Of a stretch of 64,000 nucleotides of DNA, positions 23,847-33,495 are shown piece by piece. The notes below the pieces were generated by a model that was not told where the DNA came from, ran no database searches, and saw nothing but the letters and a program-made list of their open reading frames with translations. The stretch lies in contig NZ_JAPDDR010000013.1 in NCBI RefSeq assembly GCF_025950095.1, positions 94,051 to 158,050 of the forward strand. Direction: 5' to 3'. Made by a program: the position numbers and the translations under genes. Source of the DNA: Luteolibacter rhizosphaerae (GTDB lineage: Bacteria > Verrucomicrobiota > Verrucomicrobiia > Verrucomicrobiales > Akkermansiaceae). The stretch's first letter is position 1, and each line of letters opens with the position of its first letter.

Positions 23847-26800
23847 TCATGCATTTCCCTCCAGCGCATGCTCGTTCGCATCGCGGATGAGTTCCTCCTC
23901 GTGCCGCTTCAGCGCTTCCTTCGTGTAGATCCGCGCGCGGATGTCCTCGAAGAGACAGTAGACGCAGGGCACCAGCAGCAGGGTGTTGAAGAGGTTGATC
24001 AAGCCGCCGAAGGCAAGGCTCACCGCCATCGGGATCAGGAACTTCGCCTGCACGCTGGTCTCCGTGATCATCGGCAGCAGGCCGATGAAGCTGGTGACGG
24101 AGGTCAGGAAGATCGGCGTGAAGCGCGCCTTGCCGCCACGGTGCACCGCCTCCTTCACAGTGTGCCCTTCGCGTCGGTAGCGGTTCATGAACTCGACCAA
24201 CACCAGGCTCTCGTTGATCACCACGCCCGCGAGCGCGATCACGCCGATGATGCTCATGACGCTGAAGTTCATCTGGAACATGATGTGCCCGATGACCGCC
24301 CCGATCATGCCGAAGGGGATCACGCACATCACGATGAGCGGCTGGGTGTAGCTCCGCAGCGGCAGCGCCAGCACCATGAAGATGCCGAAGAGTGCCAGCA
24401 CGAAGCCCTTCGAGAGATCCGAGACGCTCTCGCGCTGGTCCTTCTGCTCGCCCTGGAAGCCCCACATCACGCTCGGGAATTTGCTGTGCATCGCGGGGAA
24501 GAGATCCGTCTTCATCCACTCCACCACCTCGTTCGCGTTCGCGTTCGGGTTGGTGCGGTCGATGTCCGCGGTCACGCTGATCGAGCGGAAGCGGTTCGCG
24601 CGGCGGATCACCGCATAGCCGCGGCCCTCCTCGGCATTCGCGACTTCACCGAAGGGGATCTCCTCGCCCTCCTGGGTGCGGATCCGCATGTCCGAGAGAT
24701 TCTGCAAGCTACGGCGTTCCTCGTAGGGATAGCGCACGTAGACGCGCACCTCGTCGCGCCCGCGTTGCAGGCGCTGCACTTCCTCGCCGTAGAATGCCTG
24801 CCGCACCTGCCGCGCGATCGTGTCGAGCCGCAGGCCCAGTGCCTCGCCGGTCTGGGTTACGCCCAGCTTCACCTCGCGCTTGCCGTCCAGATTGCTATCG
24901 CCGATGTCGATGATCCCGTTCCGGGTCGCGAGCTGTTCCTTCACGAACTCCGCGGCCTCATCGAGCTCCTCCATGTCCGGCCCGGTGAGCTCGAGGTCCA
25001 CCGCATTTCCTCCGGCGGAGGTTTGGAGCTGGAAGGAAAGCTCCACCGCGCCGGGGATCGCGCCGACCCGCTTGCGCCAGTCCGCGATGATCGCGTCCGC
25101 GAGCAGTTCCGGCTTATTGCGGGAATCCGCGCCTTGGAGCTCCACCGTGACTTCGCCCACGTTCACGCCTTTGGAAGCGGAGAAGCTCAGGCCCGGCGTG
25201 TAGGGCTGCGAGCCCACGCTGGAGAGCGCGTGCTTGATGATCGGGCGGCCCTTCTCGTCCTGCACCTCGCGCTGGATCGCCAGCGCGGCTTCCTCGATCT
25301 TGCGGATCGCGGCCTCTGTCACCTCCACCGGCACACCGTTCGGCAGGGTCAGCTTCGCGCTGATGACCTCCGCCTCCACGCGCGGCATGAACTCGAACTT
25401 GATCAGGCGTCCGCTGCCTAACAGGCCCAGCGTGATAAAGAGGATCGCGGCGAAGGTGGCTACCGTGGCATGCCGCCACTCCACCAGCCATCTCAGCAGC
25501 GGCCCGTAGACATGCTGCACGAATAGATCGAGCGTGCCCGCGATCTTCCGCTGCAGCCGCAGGAAGCGGTTCGGGTGATTCGGGTTCACCGGCTTCAGGT
25601 GCGAAAGGTGCGCCGGCAGGATCAGGTTGGTCTCGATCAGCGAGACGATCAGCACCGGGATCACGATCCACGGGATCTGCCGCCAGATGTTCCCGCTCAC
25701 CCCCTGTACGCCGAACATCGGCATGAAGGCGATCATCGTGGTAAAGACGCCGAAGGCCGCCACGCTCATCACCTCCCAGGTGCCTCGCGGTGCTGCCAGG
25801 TGCGCGGGCTCGCCTTGCTCGATGCGTTCGTTCACGCGCTCGCCCACCACGATCGCATCGTCCGTCACGATCCCCAGCACGAGGATGAAGGCGAAGAGCG
25901 AGATCATATTCAGCGAGATATCGCCGTAGGGCAGGGCCAGCAGCGCGCCCGCGAAGGCGATCGGAATCCCGAGTGCGACGTGGAAGGCCAAGGCGGGCCG
26001 CAGGAACAGGGCCAGCGCGATGTAAACGAGGATGAAGCCTTGGAAGCCATCCTCCAGCAGCAGGTCGATGCGGCCTTGGAGCAGTACGGACTCGTCGTTC
26101 CAGATCTCCAGGTTCACGCCCTTGGGCACGTGGAGCTCCTTCTCGGCCACGAAGTCGCGGACCAGTTGTGCCACTCGGAGGGTATCCTCCTCACCGGTGC
26201 GGAAGATGTTCAGGATGATCGCCGGGTGACCGTCGTAGCGGGAGTAGAGGTCCTCTTCCTTGAAGCCATCTACCACCTTGGCGATGTCGCCGAGCTTCAC
26301 CACCGTGCCGTCCGGGCGCGTGACGACGGTGATCGTCTCGATCTCCGCGGCTTCGTAGCGGCGGTTCTGCGCGCGGATCAGGATCTCGCCCGCCTTCGTC
26401 CGCACCGAGCCGCCGGGCAGGTCGATCGAGGTTGCGCGCACCGCATTCGCCACCTGCTCGAAGGTCAGGCCATACTCCTTCAGCGTGTTCTCCGAGACCT
26501 CGATCGAAATCTCGTGATCGCGCACGCCGGCCAGTTCGATCTGGGTGATGCGGGCCTCATCCAGTACCGCCGAGCCCACGCGATGCTTTGCCGCGGGCCA
26601 GCCGTTTTTGAAGAAGGCCTGGAACTTCTCCCATCCGCCTTCGGGTTCGCGGCCATGCTCCTTCGCCCAGATATCGCCGGGCGGCTGGGCGCGGTAAGCA
26701 AGCAGGTCGTCGCGCACGTCTTCCGCGATCGCGCGCAGGGTTCGTTCGTCGGTGTCGGCGGTCACGGCCAGGCTCATCACCTGGTGCTTCAGCAGCACGT

Positions 26801-27188
26801 CCGCGATGATCGGCTTCTCGACGCTTTCGGCGAAGTTCTGGATCGCATCGACGCGGCTCTTGACGTCGTTCAGCACCTTGCGCGTGTCCTTCCCCGACGC
26901 GACTTCCACCACGACCACACCCACGCCCTCGGCGCTGGTGGAAGTGAGCCTCTCGATGCCGTCGAGATCCTGGATGGCTTCCTCCACCGGGACGCAGACA
27001 CCCTTCTCCACTTCCTCGGGAGTGGCGTTCGGGTAGGGGGTATTGACCGTGATGAAGTTCGCGGAGATCTCCGGGAAGATCTCTTTCTTCAAACGGATCC
27101 ACGTGACCAGTCCGCCCGCGAAGAGCGCGATCATCAGGAAGTTCGCGGCGACCTTGTTCCGCGCCCAGAATTCGATGAGTCCCTTCAT
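23847..27188 (-). CDS. RND efflux transporter permease (AcrB/HAE1 type)
   Basis: The 1113-residue protein is the inner-membrane proton antiporter of a tripartite pump. It has the first membrane segment (FLMIALFAGGLVTWIRL), periplasmic porter loops, the TM4 proton-relay motif LGIVTDDAIVVGERV with two aspartates, and the second half with GVVINESLVLVEFMNRYRR. Residues about 166-212 (from RAQPPGDIWAKEHG to AVLDEA) are an extra hydrophilic stretch. In relatives the text passes directly from DLL to the beta strand RITQIELAGVRDHEISIEVSE. The start overlaps the adaptor stop (ATGA), so the three pump genes form one operon. Substrate is unknown. Confidence 0.93.
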   Translation of the reverse strand: MKGLIEFWARNKVAANFLMIALFAGGLVTWIRLKKEIFPEISANFITVNTPYPNATPEEVEKGVCVPVEEAIQDLDGIERLTSTSAEGVGVVVVEVASGKDTRKVLNDVKSRVDAIQNFAESVEKPIIADVLLKHQVMSLAVTADTDERTLRAIAEDVRDDLLAYRAQPPGDIWAKEHGREPEGGWEKFQAFFKNGWPAAKHRVGSAVLDEARITQIELAGVRDHEISIEVSENTLKEYGLTFEQVANAVRATSIDLPGGSVRTKAGEILIRAQNRRYEAAEIETITVVTRPDGTVVKLGDIAKVVDGFKEEDLYSRYDGHPAIILNIFRTGEEDTLRVAQLVRDFVAEKELHVPKGVNLEIWNDESVLLQGRIDLLLEDGFQGFILVYIALALFLRPALAFHVALGIPIAFAGALLALPYGDISLNMISLFAFILVLGIVTDDAIVVGERVNERIEQGEPAHLAAPRGTWEVMSVAAFGVFTTMIAFMPMFGVQGVSGNIWRQIPWIVIPVLIVSLIETNLILPAHLSHLKPVNPNHPNRFLRLQRKIAGTLDLFVQHVYGPLLRWLVEWRHATVATFAAILFITLGLLGSGRLIKFEFMPRVEAEVISAKLTLPNGVPVEVTEAAIRKIEEAALAIQREVQDEKGRPIIKHALSSVGSQPYTPGLSFSASKGVNVGEVTVELQGADSRNKPELLADAIIADWRKRVGAIPGAVELSFQLQTSAGGNAVDLELTGPDMEELDEAAEFVKEQLATRNGIIDIGDSNLDGKREVKLGVTQTGEALGLRLDTIARQVRQAFYGEEVQRLQRGRDEVRVYVRYPYEERRSLQNLSDMRIRTQEGEEIPFGEVANAEEGRGYAVIRRANRFRSISVTADIDRTNPNANANEVVEWMKTDLFPAMHSKFPSVMWGFQGEQKDQRESVSDLSKGFVLALFGIFMVLALPLRSYTQPLIVMCVIPFGMIGAVIGHIMFQMNFSVMSIIGVIALAGVVINESLVLVEFMNRYRREGHTVKEAVHRGGKARFTPIFLTSVTSFIGLLPMITETSVQAKFLIPMAVSLAFGGLINLFNTLLLVPCVYCLFEDIRARIYTKEALKRHEEELIRDANEHALEGNA

Positions 27189-28318
27189 TTCTCGACCGGC
27201 TTGCCGTCCTTGGAGACGACATTCACTTCCATCCCTTCGATCACCGCGGTGAGCGCGGTCACGCAAAGCTGTTCACCGTCCTTGATGCCCTCGGAGACGA
27301 GTACGTCGTCGCTCTCGGTGCGCACCACCTTCACCTGGCGGGTGGTCACGGTGTGGCCATCGCCCACGATCATCACCAGATCGCTCTTCACGAAGGCGCG
27401 GCGCGGGACCCGCACCACCTTTTCGATGGTCAGGCCCTCGATCTCGGTGTGAACGAACTGCCCGGGCAGGGGCGCATCCGGTGGCGTACCGTCGATGCGG
27501 GCCACCACCATGATCGAGCGGTTCGCGCGCTGGATCTCGCCCTCGGTTCGATCGACCACGGCTTTCCAGGTCCTGTCTTGTCCGCCGGTTTCCTTCAGGA
27601 TGATTTCCTGTCCCTTCAGGTCGAAGAAGGCGGAATCCTGACGCGGCACCGGCAGCCGGACTTCGAGCGTCTTGGTCGCGTAGAACTCGGCCAGCGCGCC
27701 TGCCTTCGCCACCCGCGTGCCGAGATCGACGAGCTTCTGGCGGATACGGCCATCGTAGGGCGCGCGCAGCTTGGTGCGCTCCAGATCCCGCATCGCGCGA
27801 TCCACCGCCGCCTGCATCGCCTCGGCCTTCGCACGGGCCGCCGCCAGTTGCGGGATGCGGCGCACGAGATCGTTCGGCGTCTGCCCGGGACGGGCGATCC
27901 GCTCCCAATCGCGCTCGGCCTGCTCTGCTTTCATCTCCTCCTGCACTACCTGCAGCTTGGCATCCGCCAGCGAGGATTCGGCCTGTGCCAGCGCCGCCTT
28001 GTAGTCGGAGGGATCGATCTCCAGCAGCACGTCGCCTTCCTTGAAATTGCCTCCTGCCTCGTAGTCCGGGGAGACCGCGATCACCGTGCCTTCCACCTCG
28101 GCTGCGGCCCGTGTCACCGTGGCGGGTTCCACCGTCCCCTGCGCGGGGATCATCACCTTCAGATCCTGCGTCCGCGCCGTGATCGTCTCCACCTCCGGGA
28201 TCGGCTTCGGCGGCACCGTCTGCTCCGGCGTCTTCTTCAAACTCATCAGGCCGCCAGCGATGACGAGACCGACAACAACGATCAAAATAGCCAGAGCAAT
28301 CTGGACGACGCGTTTCAT
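27185..28318 (-). CDS. RND periplasmic adaptor (membrane fusion protein)
   Basis: The 377-residue protein is the HlyD/AcrA-type link between pump and outer-membrane channel. It has an N-terminal anchor (MKRVVQIALAILIVVVGLVIAGG), a split lipoyl domain (VEGTVIAVSPDYEAGGNFKE and later RAPYDGRIRQKLVDLGTRV), an alpha-helical hairpin of about 80 residues between the halves (QAESSLADAKLQVVQEEMKA), and a beta-barrel/MP domain to the end. It is the middle gene of the operon, 20 bases after the outer-membrane gene and overlapping the permease start. Confidence 0.93.
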   Translation of the reverse strand: MKRVVQIALAILIVVVGLVIAGGLMSLKKTPEQTVPPKPIPEVETITARTQDLKVMIPAQGTVEPATVTRAAAEVEGTVIAVSPDYEAGGNFKEGDVLLEIDPSDYKAALAQAESSLADAKLQVVQEEMKAEQAERDWERIARPGQTPNDLVRRIPQLAAARAKAEAMQAAVDRAMRDLERTKLRAPYDGRIRQKLVDLGTRVAKAGALAEFYATKTLEVRLPVPRQDSAFFDLKGQEIILKETGGQDRTWKAVVDRTEGEIQRANRSIMVVARIDGTPPDAPLPGQFVHTEIEGLTIEKVVRVPRRAFVKSDLVMIVGDGHTVTTRQVKVVRTESDDVLVSEGIKDGEQLCVTALTAVIEGMEVNVVSKDGKPVEK

Positions 28319-28338
28319 GGAAGTGGACGGAGGAGAAA

Positions 28339-29748
28339 TCAGGGACCGCGCAGCACGACGTCGCCGCCGAGCGCGAGGTGAAGGTTGACGCGGTTATCGA
28401 GCAGCAGCCGGCGCACCCTCACGAGCGCGGCCGCGGCCTCGATCTGGCGGTTCTGGGCTTCGAGATAGGTCAGCACGCCACCGGTGCCGTTGCGGAATTC
28501 CTCGTTCGAGCGCAGCGCGGCATCGTCTGCGAATTCCACTGTGCGCTGCAGCTCCTGCTCCTGGCGGCGGAGATAGGTCTCGGCGACCAGCGCTTGCTCG
28601 ACCTCGCCGAAGGCATCGAGCGTGACCCGTTGGAGGTTCGCGATCGCTTCCTGCTCCTTGGCATCCGCCTGTTCGATGCCGGCGCGCAGGCGACCGCCTT
28701 GGAAGATCGGTTGCGAGAGGCTGCCACCCAGTGCCCAGACACCGTTCGAGCTGCTCAGGATCTTCTCCAGTTGGTCGGTGGTGGTGCCCAGGCTGCCGGT
28801 CAGGCTGATGCTAGGGTAGAGGGCCTTGACCGATTCATCCTTGCGGCGGCCGGCGGAAGCGAGACGACGCTCCGCTTCTAACAAATCCGGGCGGCGTAGT
28901 AGCAGCTCCGATGGCAGGCCGGACGGGGGAGGGGCGGGGAGTTTCGGCAGCTTGGCCGCGGCGGCCACGTCGCCGGAGGGATAGCGGCCTAACAGAAGCT
29001 CCAATTGCCGCAGGGTCCGCTCGCGTTCGCCGCGGCGGCGTTCCAGATCCGAGCGGCTCGTGGCGAGTTCGGTTTCGCTCAGCCGCACCTGTGCGGCCGA
29101 TCCTCCGTCTTCCGCGATCGCACGCTCGAAGCGCTCGCGCACCAGTGTGGAGGATTCCTCGCGGGACTTCACCGCCTTCTCGGCCAGGGTGATCTGTTCG
29201 TTGCTCTCCGCCACCGCCAGCCATGCCTTCGCCACCTGGGCGGCCAGCGAGCTGCGCAGCGCGCGGTCCGCCTGGGCTTGGGCCTCGGCATCGGCGATCG
29301 CGGCTTCCGTGCCGGCCTTCGCCTTGCCCCAGAGATCGACTTCCCACGCGGCCTGAAGCGAGACGCCGAAGCTATTGTTGGTGGAGCCGCCGCTGGCTCC
29401 GGGCAGGCCGATGAAGTTCTGCTTCTGCCGCGAGGCATTCAGTCCGGCACCGAGTGTGGGCAGGCGGTCGGCTCCGGCGATCTTCGCCACCGCGGCGGCT
29501 TGTTCCACGCGGGCGGCGGAGGCGCGCAGGCTGGGATTCGAGCGCTGGGCTTCCGCGACGAGACGCTCGAGCTGCGAGCCGCCGATCTTGCTCACCCAGT
29601 GGTGATCGATCCCGGCGCGGGCTTGTTTGGTGGCGGACCAACTGCCGGGAATATCTCCGGCTTCGCCGCTGCGTGAAGCTGGCGACTGGAGCGCACAGGC
29701 TCCTAACAATGCCGCCAACAATGGGGCGCTCGCGCGGGAGAGCTTCAT
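28339..29748 (-). CDS. Outer-membrane efflux lipoprotein (TolC/NodT family)
   Basis: The 469-residue protein has a lipoprotein signal (LLAALLGACALQSP, Cys 18) and two outer-membrane-efflux repeats. Typical phrases are AAWEVDLWGKAKAGTEAAIA in repeat one and LGGSLSQPIFQGGRLRAGIE in repeat two, as in OprM and NodT proteins. It forms the outer-membrane exit duct. As the first gene of the operon, its promoter should lie in the 29749-30058 gap; TTGTTG and TATTGC, 16 bases apart on the minus strand (about 29791-29818), are a candidate. Confidence 0.93.
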   Translation of the reverse strand: MKLSRASAPLLAALLGACALQSPASRSGEAGDIPGSWSATKQARAGIDHHWVSKIGGSQLERLVAEAQRSNPSLRASAARVEQAAAVAKIAGADRLPTLGAGLNASRQKQNFIGLPGASGGSTNNSFGVSLQAAWEVDLWGKAKAGTEAAIADAEAQAQADRALRSSLAAQVAKAWLAVAESNEQITLAEKAVKSREESSTLVRERFERAIAEDGGSAAQVRLSETELATSRSDLERRRGERERTLRQLELLLGRYPSGDVAAAAKLPKLPAPPPSGLPSELLLRRPDLLEAERRLASAGRRKDESVKALYPSISLTGSLGTTTDQLEKILSSSNGVWALGGSLSQPIFQGGRLRAGIEQADAKEQEAIANLQRVTLDAFGEVEQALVAETYLRRQEQELQRTVEFADDAALRSNEEFRNGTGGVLTYLEAQNRQIEAAAALVRVRRLLLDNRVNLHLALGGDVVLRGP

Positions 29749-30058
29749 ATCAACTAAAGGCGGGCATGCGGATACTCCCGCCGCGCGCGCCGCGCAATAG
29801 TCTCGTGATAAAACTCAACAAAAGATGGGGCCCGCTGTTTGAAACTTGCTCCCTGAAGATCGCGCTTAACCCCATCGCAGTGTCTTCATCCGCCCGCGGC
29901 ATGCCGGGGGTTTCAGTTTTATCGGATGCTGCCGTGGATAGAGACGCCTTGGAACATCGCTAGCAGACCACCTGTCCGACAAGAAACGTCGTAAGGATAA
30001 GTCGGGGATAACAATAGCCGAAGGGTGATCGAAGTGGCGCAGCGCAAGCGCCGCTTCC
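29749..30058. other. 310-base gap with hairpins, efflux-operon leader
   Basis: No gene is supported. The gap contains the promoter side of the efflux operon (minus strand). The palindrome CGGCATGCCG flanked by C- and G-runs, then TTTCAGTTTT on the plus strand (about 29890-29920), looks like a plus-strand terminator with no gene before it and may end a small RNA. A stem directly after the 30059 gene's stop on the minus strand (AAGCGGCGC with GCGCCACTT) may terminate that gene. Confidence 0.35.
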
Positions 30059-30772
30059 TCAGGCCTTCTCCAGGGTCTCGTGCACCGTGGCGACGAGTTG
30101 CTCGTCGAGATCGAGGGCCTTCGACAAGCGGCGCAGGAAGAGATGCTCGGAGGGAGTGTCCACCTCGATGGAAGTCAGGGCCGCACCGTAGATCTCGCTA
30201 GCCTCCTCCGGGCCATTCGCGAGTCCGGCGATTTCTTCCACCGTGGGCGGCTTGTTGAGGGCACTCGTCAGGCGCGCCTTCTCGGCGGCTTCCACCGGGG
30301 CGTTGTCGATCGCATCCGCCAGCGCGCTCATCTCGACGCTATCGATCGTGCCATCCGCGGCGGCCGCGGCGATCATCGCGAGCACCATCTTCATCGGAAG
30401 CTCGCCCGTGACCCTTACCTGAAAGCTCGCCCCGGCGAGATCGGGCGGGAGCGGCGGTGGAATCAAGTTGGCGGCCGGTGCTGCAGCAGGCAGCACCTGG
30501 ACTTGTGCCGGTGCGGAATCCTGCTTGCTCTGCTGCCACTTCTGATAGGCGTAGTAACCCACGCCCGCGATCGCGGCCATGCCGCCCACCTTCACGGCGT
30601 TCTTCTGGATCTTCTTCCGCGCCTTGCCGTTCATCAGCATGGAGACCAGTGCTCCCGATGCCGCACCCCCCAAGGCTCCCTGTGCGCCTGAGGATCCCAG
30701 TAGCCCGCCCAGCAGGGACTTGGGATCGCTCTTTGAATTGCTCAGGCTGGAGAAAAGGGAATCGAGTGACAT
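30059..30772 (-). CDS. DUF533 (TerB-like) protein
   Basis: The 237-residue protein matches the YebE/DUF533 family. It has an N-terminal SLDSLFSSLSNSKSDPKSLL region, a glycine/alanine-rich low-complexity part with a hydrophobic stretch (VGGMAAIAGVGYYAYQKW) and a C-terminal TerB-like all-helical domain (MKMVLAMIAAAAADGTIDSVE, then FLRRLSKALDLDEQLV). The acidic DGTID motif in the TerB fold can bind metal. Function is unknown; YebE is an inner-membrane protein of envelope stress regulons. The start at 30772 is chosen because the extra 18 residues upstream have no family match. Confidence 0.82.
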   Translation of the reverse strand: MSLDSLFSSLSNSKSDPKSLLGGLLGSSGAQGALGGAASGALVSMLMNGKARKKIQKNAVKVGGMAAIAGVGYYAYQKWQQSKQDSAPAQVQVLPAAAPAANLIPPPLPPDLAGASFQVRVTGELPMKMVLAMIAAAAADGTIDSVEMSALADAIDNAPVEAAEKARLTSALNKPPTVEEIAGLANGPEEASEIYGAALTSIEVDTPSEHLFLRRLSKALDLDEQLVATVHETLEKA

Positions 30773-30847
30773 GATAGAATAGGATCGCGCGGAATCCCGT
30801 GATCCTAGCACGTCGCATCCCGGCAAACCGGGTGGAAAAAATCCCCC

Positions 30848-31021
30848 TTATTCCACCAGCTTCATCTCCTTCCCGCAGCCGCACTTGCCCGGCTTGTCGG
30901 ACTCGCGCACGCACTTGCAGTCTGCCGCACAGCTGCAGACGTAGCGCTTCTTCGTCGCGGTTTCAGTCGAGGCGCAGGAGCTGAAAAGAAGAACGGGCAG
31001 GAGGATCAGAAGGATTTTCAT
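30848..31021 (-). CDS. Small Cys-rich lipoprotein, possible metal-binding
   Basis: This 57-residue gene is too short for most ORF callers. It has a lipoprotein signal (MKILLILLPVLLFSSC, Cys 16) followed by a cysteine-rich segment YVCSCAADCKCVRES and then DKPGKCGCGKEMKLVE. The PGKC..CG.(E)MKL ending resembles the heavy-metal-binding domain (PGKCPKCGMxL) seen in Bacteroidetes and Verrucomicrobia copper or heavy-metal proteins. It has seven cysteines after the lipid site residue counting pairs CSC, CKC and CGC. An AGGA site lies 9 bases before the ATG, and TTTTTT follows the stop on the same strand. It sits between the DUF533 gene and glyA. Confidence 0.75.
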   Translation of the reverse strand: MKILLILLPVLLFSSCASTETATKKRYVCSCAADCKCVRESDKPGKCGCGKEMKLVE

Positions 31022-31077
31022 CTCCCTGATTCCTACCTGCCCGCATTCGATATCGCAAGCTCTCGGCGTTTGTCCGC

Positions 31078-32322
31078 TTACAGGTCGGAGCCTGGCAGCG
31101 GGAAGGCCTTGTTGAAGGCGAAGACCTCGCTGCGGATCGCTTCGAGCGCGGCCTGGTCATCCTTCACCTCCAGCACGCGGTGGATGAAGTCGGCCACGCG
31201 TTCCACGTCGGACTCCTTCATGCCGCGGGTGGTCACGGCCGGGGTGCCGATGCGGATGCCGCTCGGCTTCATCGGGCTGCCGGTGTCGAAGGGGATGCCG
31301 TTCTTGTTCACGGTGATGCCCGCTTCATCCAGCGCATGGGAAGCGTCCGCACCGTTCAGACCCTTCGGCCGCAGGTCGACGAGCAGCAGGTGATTGTCCG
31401 TGCCGCCGGAGACGATGCGGTAGCCGTGCGAGGCGAGGCGCGCGGCCAGTGCCTGCGCGTTCTTCACCACCTGCTCGGCATAGCCGCGGAATTCCGGTTG
31501 CAGCGCCTCGCCGAAACAGACCGCCTTGGCCGCGATCACATGCATCAGCGGGCCGCCTTGGATCCCCGGGAAGACTTGGGCGTCGATCTTCTTGGCGAAC
31601 TCCTGCTTGCACAGGATCACGCCGCCGCGCGGTCCGCGCAGGGACTTGTGGGTGGTGGTCGTCACGAAGTCCGCGTGCGGCACCGGGTTCGGGTGCACCC
31701 CGGCGGCGACGAGGCCGGCGATGTGGGCCATGTCCACGAAGAGATAGGCACCCACTTCCTTGGCGATCTTCGCCAGGCGCTCGAAATCGATCTCGCGCGG
31801 GTAGGCGGAGGCACCGGCGGTGATCAGCTTCGGCTTCAGCTCGCGGGCGGTGGCTTCCAGTTCGTCGTAGTCGATCCGCTCGTCATCCTTGCTCACGCCA
31901 TAGTGGGTCACCTCGTAGAAGCGGCCGGAGAAGTTCGCCTTGTGGCCGTGGGTCAGGTGCCCGCCGTGGGCCAGGTCCATGGTGAAGATCTTGTCGCCCG
32001 GCTGCAGCACCGCGAAGTACACCGCGGTATTCGCCTGCGATCCGGAGTGCGGCTGTACGTTCGCGTGCTCCGCGCCGAAGAGTTGCTTCACGCGGTCGAT
32101 CGCGAGTTGCTCGATCACATCCACGTGTTCGCAGCCACCGTACCAGCGGCGGCCGGGATAGCCCTCGGCATACTTGTTCGTGAGGTGGGAGCCCTGTGCC
32201 TTCATCACCGCGGCCGAGGTGAAGTTCTCGGAGGCGATCAGCTCGATGTTGTTGCGCTGGCGGGTCTCTTCATCGCGGATCGCGGCGAAGACTTCGGTGT
32301 CTTGGTAGGTCGTGGCGGACAT
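31078..32322 (-). CDS. glyA: Serine hydroxymethyltransferase
   Basis: GlyA interconverts serine and glycine and supplies 5,10-methylene-THF, using PLP. The 414-residue protein has the family phrases [40 protein letters not shown] and [18 protein letters not shown], and the PLP-lysine motif [13 protein letters not shown]. The start ([12 protein letters not shown]) at 32322 discards an antisense-like extension into metF. It lies 23 bases downstream of the metF stop, so both likely share a transcript supplying and reducing one-carbon units for MetE. Confidence 0.96.
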   Translation of the reverse strand: MSATTYQDTEVFAAIRDEETRQRNNIELIASENFTSAAVMKAQGSHLTNKYAEGYPGRRWYGGCEHVDVIEQLAIDRVKQLFGAEHANVQPHSGSQANTAVYFAVLQPGDKIFTMDLAHGGHLTHGHKANFSGRFYEVTHYGVSKDDERIDYDELEATARELKPKLITAGASAYPREIDFERLAKIAKEVGAYLFVDMAHIAGLVAAGVHPNPVPHADFVTTTTHKSLRGPRGGVILCKQEFAKKIDAQVFPGIQGGPLMHVIAAKAVCFGEALQPEFRGYAEQVVKNAQALAARLASHGYRIVSGGTDNHLLLVDLRPKGLNGADASHALDEAGITVNKNGIPFDTGSPMKPSGIRIGTPAVTTRGMKESDVERVADFIHRVLEVKDDQAALEAIRSEVFAFNKAFPLPGSDL

Positions 32323-32345
32323 GGCGGGAATGGAATGGATGAGGG

Positions 32346-33233
32346 TCAGGCGGGGCTGCGGAGGCCGAGTTGGTTGAAGATCTCCACCGTGGCGGAGGAT
32401 TGGTTGAGCGTGTAGAGGTGGATGCCCTTCACCTCGTGGTCCAGCAGGTCGGCGCACTGCGTGGTGGCGTAGTGGATCCCGATCCGGCGCACCGCGGCAT
32501 CGTCACCATTGGCTCGGGACAGGGCGCGCAGGAGTTTTGCCGGGAAACGCGCCCCGGCGGCAAGCTCCGCCATGCGGTCCAGCCCGCCAAGGCTCGTCAC
32601 CGGCATGATCCCGGCGAGGATCGGCACCGCGATACCCGAGAGCTCGCAGCGGTCGCGGAAGTCGTAGAAGTCCCCGTTTTCAAAGAAAAGCTGGGTGCAA
32701 ATATAGTCGGCCCCGGCATCGATTTTCGCCTTGAGGTGGTCCATTTCCCGCATCCGGTTGGGCATGCCCGGGTGCCCTTCCGGGAAGCCCGCCACGCCGA
32801 TCCCGAAAGAATGGCCGTGCCGCTCCGAGAAGCGGCGGATGAAGGCGACCAGATCCCTCGCGTACGGGAAATCTCCCGCGGGAATGCTGCCGCCGTTTTT
32901 CGGGGGATCGCCGCGCAGCGCGAGGATGTTCGAAACGCCGGCCTCGGCATAGCTCTCCAAGAGTTCGGTGATTTCGCCCTCGCTGTGGCCCACGCAGGTG
33001 AGGTGGGGGATGGTGTTCACCTTGGTCTCGCGCAGAAGACGCAGGACCAGCCCGTGTGTAGCCTCACGCGTGCCGCCGCCTGCCCCGTAGGTCACGCTCA
33101 CGAAGGCCGGGGAGCATTGCTGTAGCTCCGTGATGGTGCGGAACAGGGTCTCCGCCGCCTGCGCGGACTTCGGCGGGAAGTACTCGAAGGAGAACTTCGG
33201 TTCGCTGCCTGAGAGTAGATCGCGGATGTGCAT
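32346..33233 (-). CDS. metF: 5,10-Methylenetetrahydrofolate reductase
   Basis: MetF reduces methylene-THF to methyl-THF with FAD. The 295-residue TIM-barrel protein has the start [31 protein letters not shown], the flavin-site phrase [29 protein letters not shown] and the late [15 protein letters not shown]. Length is normal for bacteria. It produces the methyl donor for metE upstream and takes methylene-THF from glyA downstream. A 262-base gap with a terminator separates it from metE, so it may have its own promoter there. Confidence 0.95.
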   Translation of the reverse strand: MHIRDLLSGSEPKFSFEYFPPKSAQAAETLFRTITELQQCSPAFVSVTYGAGGGTREATHGLVLRLLRETKVNTIPHLTCVGHSEGEITELLESYAEAGVSNILALRGDPPKNGGSIPAGDFPYARDLVAFIRRFSERHGHSFGIGVAGFPEGHPGMPNRMREMDHLKAKIDAGADYICTQLFFENGDFYDFRDRCELSGIAVPILAGIMPVTSLGGLDRMAELAAGARFPAKLLRALSRANGDDAAVRRIGIHYATTQCADLLDHEVKGIHLYTLNQSSATVEIFNQLGLRSPA

Positions 33234-33452
33234 GTAAATTGGCTTAATGGGGATCCGGGAGCGGTCGCCGTGGACTGTGATCCGGATCCTGCCCGGCCCT
33301 GCCGACCGGAAAATGAGCGGGGCGGATGCCGGTCCTGTCGAGTGTGGCGCGCGGCATGCGATCCTGCGGGCAGAAGGAGTTTCGTGCCCGCATCGTCGGG
33401 AGGCGTTTGCCGGTGGTCTTCATCGGGATTTCCGGTTCGTGGGAAAGGTGAC

Positions 33453-33482
33453 GGGGCGGGACAAGCGGACTCATCCCGCCCC
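33453..33482 (-). terminator. Terminator hairpin after metE
   Basis: GGGGCGGGA (33453-33461) and TCCCGCCCC (33474-33482) form a perfect 9-pair stem with a 12-base loop. It starts 13 bases after the metE stop on the minus strand. The T tract is weak. Confidence 0.55.
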
Positions 33483-33495
33483 TTGGAATCGTAAA

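Noticed and set aside
33234..33495. SAM or SAH riboswitch between metE and metF
   Set aside because: I looked for the SAM-I, SAM-II and SAH conserved cores on the minus strand and saw none; only a terminator stem is present. A covariance search could confirm this.
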